DNA of 64,000 nt from Lutjanus erythropterus (taxonomy: Eukaryota; Chordata; Actinopteri; Lutjaniformes; Lutjanidae), in contig CM034603.1 of NCBI GenBank assembly GCA_020091685.1, positions 27,310,298 to 27,374,297 of the forward strand, written 5' to 3'. Below are positions 61,901-64,000 of the stretch, piece after piece; the stretch's first letter is position 1; each line of letters opens with the position of its first letter. Under the pieces are notes generated by a model, which saw nothing but the letters and a program-made list of their open reading frames with translations, was not told where the DNA came from and did not search any database. Both the position numbers and the translations under genes were made by a program.

Positions 61901-63423
61901 AACAATGACATTTTCAAGAAGATGGTTGAATGAAGGAAAGCAGAAGACTGTGTTTGCACAGTCAAACAAGTCTACCACTGGTGGAAGATTTTGAAAAATT
62001 ACAATTTTAACACAAAGAGGAAAAATGGCCAGTATGCACAGCTGCATGTAAACGGGAATATTATGTAAACAATAGCCACAAAAACAGCTTAGTAGCAATA
62101 CTGTCTTTTTCTTAATCAGGGTAAAAAACTGAATATTTTGTGCATGTGAACATAGTCAATTCTTCCCTATGCTCTCTGCAATAGTATCATATTCCAGAGG
62201 AATATTATATTACATACCACTCAAAATAACTTTATTTTGGTGAAAGAAATGACACAAAATGAAATTCCAGAAAAGTGTGTCACACACCGGTTTGCACAAG
62301 TTGCAGAGTAAGTGGTGCGGTTTCAAATGCTCCACAGAGCACTCCAGAAAGATATACACAGACAACATGGAATTTTTCTTCATTTTTTTTCCCCCCTCAC
62401 AACCACACACATTCACACACGGGAATCAGTTTAGACTTGACATGCATTTCATACCTGGCAGTTGATGCACACTCCTCCTCCGTTGTACCTGCCGAAGGTG
62501 TCTAAACTTGCTCCCCTTTTTTCCACCTCTGGGTCGTAATAACAGTCAAAGGCATGGGAGAAACACTGGCAGGCTGAGGAGGAAACCCCCGAGACACACA
62601 CAGAATTATTCTATATGCCTCAGCAAATTACCTCTGATGCTACCGTCTGTAGTTAAGCACCTTAAGCTTCTCATTCTCCAAAAAGGAGTTATAGGTCTGG
62701 TTGTTAAGTATTAAGAGAAACTATAAAATCCAAACTAAACAAGATGGCACATCCTCTTCCTGAATACCACCCTTGTCTCTCATTAATGTTTATGAATGGC
62801 TAGGGCGCATTTCCACTGCACTGTGCACCGCACTGATTGGATTACAAGTCTTCTTCATCCTCCTCTTTCTGCTTTTGTGGCTGCTACAAGGTCATGTTTC
62901 ATGAAGGGAAAATTTGTCAACAGTCCAAAGCAATTAGATTCCAGCTGACATAGGCTCTGCTGACTGACTGGACGGCTCACCGATAAGCTGGCATGGTGGG
63001 GACTATCTCTAGGCTGAAGCGGGCCTGGCTAGCCAGCCGACTAGCTGGCTAAGATGACAAAAAGCAGTTATCCTAGAGCTAGTTGTGCACTGTGCTCTTC
63101 ATCACACATTCCATATGAGGAATGTCCTCTCAACTCTTCACTGAGGCTCTCTGCAATACCATATGAGGGCATCCACAACAGGGCTTAAATATCAGAGGAC
63201 ACTTCAGTCCACTCAGGGGGCCGTAATTCAAGGAGCCAGCAACGTGGGGAGCAGCAGAGTGTGGTTTTGTTTACACGCTGAATGAACCATTGTACATGTA
63301 CACTTACAATGACACTCGTTTGGGCTGTCAACAGTCGCAGCACGCCATGGCTTCTGGTTAAAGCCTGGGCAGCAGCGGTCGCATGACTCGCCGCAGGTGT
63401 TGTGTTGGCACTCGCACTGGAGT
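9225..63423 (-). CDS. lama3: Laminin subunit alpha-3 gene (LAMA3), 5' partial, 71 exon positions plus alternative first exon
   Basis: Laminin alpha-3 is a secreted basement-membrane chain that trimerises with beta and gamma chains (laminin-332 and relatives) and binds integrins through its LG domains, anchoring epithelia. Seen here: minus-strand exons with GT-AG borders and unbroken codon phase encoding LE repeats, domain IV B, LE repeats, an L4 domain, LE repeats, a coiled coil and LG1-5, ending in ECPG-stop at 9225. Paralogue choice: alpha-5 has many more LE repeats between L4 and the coiled coil, and alpha-4 lacks the long arm; this gene has the short alpha-3 layout, an internal alpha-3A start and TTC39C next door, as in mammals. 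The LN domain and long-form start lie beyond 64000. No canonical AATAAA is seen within about 750 bp after the stop, so the 3' end is undetermined. Per-domain exon lists are in the entries below. Confidence 0.95.
9400..9665 (+). repeat. Dispersed teleost repeat with ATCAATAAA tail, copy 2
   Basis: AT-rich body followed by GGGAGCGACTGTGACAGAAC, CCAATATTCCCCAAAGCATC and AATAAAGTGTCTCCAATTCT, the same tail as at 5250 and 37110. It lies in the last LAMA3 intron and overlaps the start of the intron next to the final exon. Confidence 0.5.
9906..10345 (+). mobile_element. hAT-like non-autonomous element, copy 1
   Basis: Begins AGGGATATAACGATATATTG and ends GGTATCCTTACATCCTTAG, so the ends are imperfect inverted repeats (AGGGATRTAAC). 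Both flanks carry TTAAAAGT, a plausible 8-bp target duplication. The internal stretch TTAGGTCATGGCTGGCTACT is shared with the copy at 15004-15424 in the same orientation. Confidence 0.6.
12508..14696 (-). CDS. lama3: LAMA3 shared exons 64-67: LG4 domain and start of LG5
   Basis: Exons 14563-14696, 14188-14368, 12753-12911 and 12508-12673. Landmarks: [99 protein letters not shown] and [14 protein letters not shown], then the LG4/LG5 boundary [21 protein letters not shown]4-5 bind heparan sulphate and syndecans in family members and are removed by processing in mature laminin-332. The donor of the second exon is GTCAGT, a less common but acceptable form. Confidence 0.95.
13060..13320 (+). mobile_element. 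L1-like LINE ORF2 C-terminal fragment
   Basis: Plus-strand translation gives [20 protein letters not shown], then [14 protein letters not shown] and EKAALE, the pattern (RLIL-x-WK-x-x-x-x-P-x-FK-x-W) found at the C terminus of fish L1 ORF2 proteins. Stops interrupt it. It lies in the 12912-14187 LAMA3 intron; a 3' tail may run to about 13660. Confidence 0.6.
14697..17869. other. Large LAMA3 intron (LG3-LG4 linker)
   Basis: 3173-bp intron, GT-AG, joining phase-0 exons. Apart from the hAT-like copy at 15004-15424, an interspersed-repeat remnant at 15440-15545 and a remnant with the TCAAGTTTATTCATGTAGCC motif at about 16861-16930, I see no coding potential or structured element. Confidence 0.6.
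15004..15424 (+). mobile_element. hAT-like non-autonomous element, copy 2
   Basis: Begins CTAGGGATGCAACAGTATAT and ends GGTATTGTTACACCCCTG, imperfect terminal inverted repeats. The internal sequence (TTTTTTGCACATGCTTAGG, GGCTGGCTACTTTTTATTTT, GGACACATCAG) parallels copy 1 at 9906-10345 throughout. The target duplication is no longer clear. Confidence 0.6.
17870..19266 (-). CDS. lama3: LAMA3 shared exons 60-63: LG3 domain and LG3-LG4 linker
   Basis: Exons 19126-19266, 18868-18998, 18480-18614 and 17870-17990. Landmarks: [99 protein letters not shown] and [20 protein letters not shown]. The LG3-LG4 linker is where mammalian alpha-3 is cut by extracellular proteases (BMP1/tolloid type); here it spans [18 protein letters not shown] across the 17870/14696 junction. 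Confidence 0.94.
18047..18392. mobile_element. hAT-like miniature element with AGGGCTGGGT ends
   Basis: 346 bp, starting CAGGGCTGGGTTTTGG and ending AACCACACCCAGCCCTA: inverted termini of about 15 bp. Flanks read ATATTTAT and ATATTTGG, an imperfect 8-bp target duplication. The interior has GGTATCGGTATGAC and GGTATTGATACTGGTATC. It lies in the intron between the last two LG3 exons. Confidence 0.65.
19361..20193 (-). CDS. lama3: LAMA3 shared exons 56-59: LG2 domain
   Basis: Exons 20049-20193, 19838-19933, 19584-19741 and 19361-19478. Landmarks: [64 protein letters not shown] and [20 protein letters not shown], closing with [10 protein letters not shown]. The two cysteines near the C-terminal end fit the LG disulphide. 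The donor of the last exon is GTAGGA, a weak match, but the next exon continues the frame. Confidence 0.94.
20542..22393 (-). CDS. lama3: LAMA3 shared exons 52-55: LG1 domain
   Basis: Exons 22199-22393, 21963-22111, 20770-20932 and 20542-20669. Landmarks: [84 protein letters not shown] and [20 protein letters not shown], closing with TPCKR. LG1-3 form the integrin-binding unit of laminin. A tetrabasic insertion (SRRRRQAS, arginines at 22250-22261) sits in the loop before MFVLYLG, a position that is short and not basic in mammalian alpha-3 as I recall it. Confidence 0.95.
21145..21400 (+). repeat. Perciform-type interspersed repeat
   Basis: Starts AAGTCAAATTTTATTTGTAT, AATATCACAAATCACAATAT, with inner GCCTCAAAAAAACCCTTTAC and GAGAAACCTCAGCGAGGGCC, ending ATGGACAATTGTGCAATAGATGTCG-like sequence. 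I recognise this order of motifs from a repeat very common in spiny-rayed fishes; it is the best clue to the organism group. It lies in an LG1 intron. The open frames inside it are not genes. Confidence 0.65.
22514..27139 (-). CDS. lama3: LAMA3 shared exons 40-51: domains II and I, coiled coil
   Basis: Exons 26988-27139, 26279-26389, 26058-26169, 25655-25822, 24501-24697, 24137-24253, 23729-23883, 23460-23601, 23225-23324, 23029-23145, 22765-22935 and 22514-22665. The region opens with [20 protein letters not shown], the paired cysteines that form interchain disulphides at the centre of the laminin cross. It continues for roughly 540 residues of Lys/Glu/Ala/Leu-rich heptads (for example [20 protein letters not shown]) and ends with [14 protein letters not shown] before LG1. 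This segment trimerises with beta and gamma chains. The donor at 23728-23727 reads GTAGGT, weaker than its neighbours. Confidence 0.95.
24698..25654. other. AT-rich LAMA3 intron in the coiled-coil region
   Basis: 957-bp intron, strongly AT-rich, with scattered TTATAATA-type words. No gene, recognisable repeat or structured element seen. Confidence 0.6.
27239..29163 (-). CDS. lama3: LAMA3 shared exons 35-39: LE repeats of domain III A (both isoforms)
   Basis: Exons 29050-29163, 28257-28375, 28073-28153, 27619-27719 and 27239-27292. Landmarks: [105 protein letters not shown] and [15 protein letters not shown]. There are only three to four repeats before the coiled coil, the number expected for alpha-3 and fewer than alpha-5. 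One repeat reads CESC where paralogues usually have CERC, because the splice junction makes AGC. The first exon is the common acceptor for alpha-3B (from 34089) and alpha-3A (from 30283), both arriving in phase 0. Confidence 0.95.
28884..28942. repeat. (AC)n microsatellite
   Basis: A run of roughly 20 AC units, with interspersed GC steps, in the intron between the first two shared LE exons. A likely polymorphic marker. The open frame across it (His-Thr repeats) is an artefact of the repeat. Confidence 0.85.
29260..29475 (-). repeat. Teleost interspersed repeat (AATCGATTA-type), minus copy
   Basis: Reverse relative of the 5870-6180 repeat: GTCAAATATTTGCTGTTTCC, GTGAGGATTTGCTGCTTTTC, TTTGAAGACATCTCTTTGGG and GATGAGCATTTTTCACATTT are its typical segments in this orientation. 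It lies in the intron between the alpha-3A first exon and the first shared exon. Confidence 0.6.
30283..30600 (-). CDS. lama3: LAMA3A-specific first coding exon (alternative start, signal peptide)
   Basis: 318-nt coding part (106 codons) ending in AAG before GTAAAT and joining in phase 0 to the shared exon at 29050-29163. The ATG at 30598-30600 has G at -3 and is preceded in frame by TAA four codons upstream; the second ATG (codon 6) is a weaker candidate. Residues 12-30 are hydrophobic ([17 protein letters not shown]), a signal peptide likely cut near Ala30. Residues 52-101 hold four tandem copies of a 12-13 residue unit of the type [13 protein letters not shown]. In mammals the short alpha-3A isoform also starts from a promoter inside the gene at this point in the protein. 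With the shared exons the predicted chain is 1772 aa, close to the mammalian alpha-3A size of about 1.7 thousand. Confidence 0.9.
30601..30720 (-). promoter_or_regulatory. Putative LAMA3A internal promoter with AP-1 site
   Basis: Just upstream of the alpha-3A start codon, the minus strand carries a TATA-like TTTAAGAG at about 30651-30658, a GC/KLF-type element (GGGGCGTG) at 30686-30693, and a perfect AP-1 site (TGACTCA) at 30704-30710. Mammalian LAMA3A is known to be driven in keratinocytes by an AP-1-dependent promoter. The sites are visible in the sequence; their use is inferred, and the transcription start (about 30625) is only a guess from TATA spacing. Confidence 0.5.
30895..31110 (-). 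repeat. Teleost interspersed repeat (AATCGATTA-type), second minus copy
   Basis: Contains TTTAAAGATGTCATCTTGGG, GATCAACATTTTTCACCATT and ACAACTAATCGATTGATCAA, the same segments in the same order as the 29260-29475 copy. It lies upstream of the putative alpha-3A promoter. Confidence 0.6.
32419..32465 (+). promoter_or_regulatory. Candidate TATA promoter and first exon on the plus strand
   Basis: Plus strand: a GC-rich block (AGGGCGCGGCGCC at about 32383-32395), then TATAAA at 32419-32424, then about 30 bp later CACTCCCAGCC and a consensus splice donor CTCAG|GTAGGTA at 32465/32466. If not spliced, the first ATG (32477) opens a 31-codon frame with two ATGs close together (CCCATGACCATGG). The arrangement is antisense to LAMA3. 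It may be a non-coding RNA or a chance match. Confidence 0.3.
34089..37626 (-). CDS. lama3: LAMA3 alpha-3B exons 31-34: laminin IV type A (L4) domain
   Basis: Exons 37465-37626, 35920-36021, 35734-35817 and 34089-34319; all four are whole numbers of codons (54, 34, 28 and 77). Landmarks: [89 protein letters not shown] and [20 protein letters not shown]. The last exon ends in the half LE repeat [13 protein letters not shown], which is completed by the first shared exon at 29050-29163. The 36021-37465 intron holds an inserted hAT-like element. Confidence 0.95.
36397..37351. mobile_element. hAT-family DNA element with perfect 8-bp target duplication
   Basis: 955 bp. Ends are TAGGCCTGTCACAATAA and, inverted, TTATTGTGACTGGCCTA (16 of 17 match). 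Both flanks read TTTAATAT (36389-36396 and 37352-37359), an exact 8-bp duplication as hAT transposases make. It contains no transposase frame; most of its inside (about 36610-37115) is a nested AT-rich retroposon tail ending AGTCAATAAAGTAATATAA. It lies in the L4-domain intron 36022-37464. Confidence 0.85.
37906..40046 (-). CDS. lama3: LAMA3 alpha-3B exons 27-30: LE repeats between domain IV B and L4
   Basis: Exons 39835-40046, 39543-39747, 38152-38296 and 37906-38046. Landmarks in order: [20 protein letters not shown] closing domain IV B; LE repeats with [82 protein letters not shown], and [19 protein letters not shown]; then [20 protein letters not shown] leading into the L4 domain. The FCFG(A/V)(T/N)xxC motif just before L4 is typical of laminin alpha and gamma chains. 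Frame is kept throughout. Confidence 0.94.
38488..38625 (+). repeat. Teleost interspersed repeat (GAAGTTTTTCCT type)
   Basis: Contains TGTTAAAAGGAAGTTTTTCC, TCACCACTGACGCCAAGTGC, TTGATCACGTCGGGCATTGT and GTCTAGACCTGCTCTACATC in the order seen in a very common fish repeat. It lies in the intron 38297-39542. Confidence 0.65.
39055..39190 (+). repeat. Teleost interspersed repeat (GGAATGTAACTAAGTACATT type)
   Basis: Reads GTGGTGGAATGTAACTAAGT, ACATTTACTCAACTACTATA, CTTAAGCACAAGTTTGCGGT and ACTTGCACTTTCATGCAGTA, a repeat family present in most teleost genomes. A remnant in the opposite orientation is at about 20450-20530. Confidence 0.65.
40501..48541 (-). CDS. lama3: LAMA3 alpha-3B exons 15-26: domain IV B globule
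   Basis: Exons 48385-48541, then either 47775-47922 or 47440-47578 (see separate entries), 47094-47239, 46243-46346, 44965-45121, 44468-44631, 44112-44220, 43925-44022, 42659-42857, 42390-42516, 41976-42124 and 40501-40616. This is the large globular domain shared by alpha-3B and alpha-5. Landmarks are [118 protein letters not shown] and [19 protein letters not shown]. Two arginine clusters (RRRRQ, at 45028-45039 and 42722-42733) fall in poorly conserved spacer positions. The function of this domain is less well known than that of the LN and LG ends. Confidence 0.93.
40617..41975. other. LAMA3 intron in domain IV B
   Basis: 1359-bp intron. A plus-strand open frame at 40806-41093 shows no domain. 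I see no recognisable element. Confidence 0.5.
47440..47578 (-). CDS. lama3: LAMA3 exon 16b (domain IV B, canonical alpha-3-like version)
   Basis: 139-nt exon, phase 0 to 1, acceptor CTTGTCCCTGCAG and donor GTAAGGC. It encodes [20 protein letters not shown], then [15 protein letters not shown] and NNRGTAG. This form fits the mammalian alpha-3 sequence at this position as I recall it (RITLN ... FRVILRYVNPG). It shares with 16a the pattern EV-x-hydrophobic-T, then F-x-V/I-V-x-R-aromatic-x-x-P. It is 9 nt shorter than 16a, so the two forms would differ by three residues in total length. Confidence 0.88.
47775..47922 (-). CDS. lama3: LAMA3 alternative exon 16a (domain IV B)
   Basis: 148-nt exon, incoming phase 0 and outgoing phase 1. 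Acceptor is TATCTTTCTTCAG and donor is GTAAGTG, both strong. It encodes [20 protein letters not shown] followed by [16 protein letters not shown] and ending SCCD. It occupies the same protein position as exon 16b, 196 bp downstream, and has the same phases, so it joins in frame to exon 15 and to exon 17. Joined to 16b it reads GAT TAG, an immediate stop. The CxC-like ending resembles what I recall of alpha-5 at this position. It is probably one of two mutually exclusive exons; no transcript data are available here. Confidence 0.8.
48121..48300 (+). repeat. Teleost interspersed repeat (TTTATTGATCCC type)
   Basis: GATAAGAAATACCTTTATTG, ATCCCAAAAGTAGCAGTGTG and GGGAAATGTAGC are the start of a frequent fish retroposon-derived repeat; the AT-rich part and AGGAGTGTGCAATGTCCATT follow. 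It is in the intron before exon 16a. Confidence 0.55.
48670..56953 (-). CDS. lama3: LAMA3 alpha-3B exons 5-14: spacer and LE repeats before domain IV B
   Basis: Exons 56903-56953, 56702-56749, 55409-55543, 54592-54726, 54068-54202, 52900-52952, 52081-52180, 50756-50808, 50522-50627 and 48670-48769. The first two are short: a Thr/Pro spacer ([14 protein letters not shown]) and a cysteine-poor half repeat ([12 protein letters not shown]). Three exons of exactly 135 nt and equal phase then each encode one complete LE repeat (for example [14 protein letters not shown] and [14 protein letters not shown]). The last five spread further LE repeats over split exons, including [11 protein letters not shown] and [11 protein letters not shown], ending with [20 protein letters not shown] just before domain IV B. 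All junctions keep the frame. Confidence 0.92.
48770..50521. other. LAMA3 intron, repeat remnants only
   Basis: 1752-bp intron. Holds a remnant beginning ATCAGGGGTTTTCAAAGT at about 48858 and a TAATTACA-rich remnant at about 50085-50220 (GTAATTAAATTACAGTTACT), both reminiscent of dispersed fish DNA elements. No coding exon seen. Confidence 0.5.
50809..52080. other. LAMA3 intron without recognised elements
   Basis: 1272-bp intron joining LE-repeat exons. It includes a run of about 17 A at 51007-51023. No other gene, repeat family or structure was recognised. Confidence 0.5.
53489..53992. mobile_element. hAT-family miniature element with perfect 8-bp target duplication
   Basis: 504 bp. Begins CAGACCTGGGCAAAATGCAG and ends AATAATCACCCACCCCTG, the inverted CAG-R-x-xTGGG-CAA ends of hAT elements related to vertebrate Charlie-type repeats. 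Flanks read GTCTAAAT on both sides (53481-53488 and 53993-54000). The interior keeps fragments such as TGGCCCACGGCAGCCTGATC and CTCATGTGGCCCCCAATGAA. No complete transposase frame. It lies in the intron between LE-repeat exons 9 and 10. Confidence 0.85.
57000..59058. other. LAMA3 intron rich in repeats
   Basis: This intron holds a probable repeat from about 57190 (GAGTTCACACTACTTGGT, then GATGCCTCGCAGACACCAGA and ATAAATCAGGTTTAATATCT) and the element described at 57547-57800. The remainder is AT-rich with nothing recognised. The 107-codon plus-strand frame at 57213-57536 belongs to the repeat. Confidence 0.5.
57547..57800 (+). repeat. Dispersed teleost repeat, copy 1 of 2 in window
   Basis: Contains GTGGTCTGAAAGAAAACTGG, CTCTGTTTTCAGGATTTAAA, CTTTGGCCAATCACAGGTCG and AATGACTTGGGAATGACACG. 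The same segments recur in the same order and orientation at 63517-63765. I recognise the family as widespread in perciform fishes. Confidence 0.6.
59059..63423 (-). CDS. lama3: LAMA3 alpha-3B exons 1-4 of window: first LE (laminin EGF-like) repeats
   Basis: Exons 63308-63423, 62455-62573, 61391-61481 and 59059-59190. They encode the end of one LE repeat ([19 protein letters not shown]), a second with the laminin alpha signature DCYYDPEV followed by [20 protein letters not shown], and a third ([20 protein letters not shown] ... [14 protein letters not shown]). The eight-cysteine spacing and G-Y/F closing loops are typical of LE rod segments. The first exon begins with one base that completes a codon, so an upstream exon carrying the LN domain end must lie beyond 64000. 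These exons are specific to the long alpha-3B isoform. Confidence 0.93.
59440..60160 (-). repeat. Teleost interspersed repeat interrupted by another insertion
   Basis: Two halves of one familiar fish repeat: GTGGGCATGTCTGTAAAGGG, GAGACTTGTGGGTACCCATG at 59558-59597, and GATATCTTGAGGTCAGAGTT, GGTACCACCAGATGCCTTAG, TCTAGTTTCATATGATACCA at about 59930-60105. They are separated by an unrelated stretch of roughly 330 bp starting AGGGTTGCAAAATTTGTG, probably a later insertion. Confidence 0.5.
61668..62158. mobile_element. Probable DNA element with ACATGCACA inverted ends
   Basis: Starts ACATTTACATGCACATTC and ends TTGTGCATGTGAACATAG, inverted to each other with some mismatches; internal repeats of CATGTAAAC-AGNATATTCC type (TGCTCATGTAAACAGCATAT, GCATGTAAACGGGAATATTA) are typical of a palindromic fish element. 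Exact ends uncertain. Confidence 0.45.
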
Positions 63424-64000
63424 CTGCAGACAGGGAATGAGACACCTGGATTTAGTGATGCTCACATTCATTTGCAGCACAAAATCCCAACAACTTTCTT
63501 TCAACCTGCAATAATCACAGCTGGGGTGGGCAGATTATTTTTAATGGCATTGGGCAAAAGGTCCGTAATAACATTTTAACATATTGTTATTCAAGTGGTC
63601 TGAGAGAAAACTAGACTTTTGCTCCTAGAAAATCCAGTGACGGAGCACTTTGGCCACATCACAGGTCAGTAAGACGACTTATTACTGAGTTTAATTCCCA
63701 TAACATCCGTGTTTGATGACCTGGGAATGAGACTCAACAGTCTGTCTTTCTCTTTCTATCTTTCCAGAATTGCTTATTGAACTTTAAATTTTGTTTAACT
63801 TCTTGGGGATGGCAGAAAAAGCTGTAAACACAGTATTGAAATATTATTACCGTAATAGGTTGACACAGAGCAACATTAGCATTACTTTCGAGTCATGTTT
63901 CAGACAGTTGATGGATGCAAGTCCAATGTTCATGCTGCTTTTTGCCCTGTTGTGATCTCCACCAAACTCCTGTAGAAAATATCTTGCTAACTAGCAACTT
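63424..64000. other. LAMA3 intron, 5' edge of window
   Basis: No exon found. Holds the second copy of the dispersed repeat at 63517-63765 (AAGTGGTCTGAGAGAAAACT, ACTTTGGCCACATCACAGGT, GATGACCTGGGAATGAGACT). The upstream LAMA3 exons with the LN domain lie beyond the window. Confidence 0.6.

Noticed and set aside
9225-63423. Assignment of the laminin gene as lama5 or lama4
   Set aside because: Domain IV B and the long arm exclude alpha-4; too few LE repeats before the coiled coil, the internal alpha-3A first exon and the TTC39C neighbour argue against alpha-5.

Overview
This window is teleost nuclear DNA, most likely a percomorph/perciform fish. The evidence is AT-rich introns and intergenic DNA full of repeats I recognise as common in spiny-rayed fishes, compact vertebrate exons with GT-AG borders, and conserved gene order. 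Both genes lie on the minus strand, so transcription runs from high to low coordinates.

Positions 63423 to 9225 hold most of the laminin alpha-3 gene (LAMA3). I placed 71 consecutive exon positions plus an alternative first exon, by following codon phase across every splice site. The shared 37 exons sum to 5001 nt (1666 codons plus stop). The upstream 34 exons in the window sum to 4321 nt and stay in frame. The LN domain and 5' end lie beyond position 64000. Order along the protein: LE repeats (63.4-48.7 kb), domain IV B (48.5-40.5 kb), LE repeats (40.0-37.9 kb), laminin IV type A domain (37.6-34.1 kb), LE repeats shared by both isoforms (29.2-27.2 kb), alpha coiled coil (27.1-22.5 kb), LG1 to LG5 (22.4-9.2 kb). 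At 30.6-30.3 kb an internal first exon with a signal peptide starts the short alpha-3A isoform (predicted 1772 aa), so the window carries both the alpha-3B and alpha-3A transcription units.

Downstream, at 4266-1774, are the first two coding exons of TTC39C, the gene next to LAMA3 in mammals. Its CpG-rich promoter is at about 4.3-4.6 kb. The rest of TTC39C runs off the low end of the window.

The most interesting signal is a pair of neighbouring exons in domain IV B (47775-47922 and 47440-47578). They have the same 0-to-1 phase, both join in frame to the exons on each side, and give an immediate stop codon if joined to each other: the signature of mutually exclusive splicing. Other points are a fourfold peptide repeat in the alpha-3A-specific N terminus, three RRRRQ tetrabasic sites, a TATA-type promoter candidate on the opposite strand at 32.4 kb, and several hAT-like elements, two of them with perfect 8-bp target duplications.
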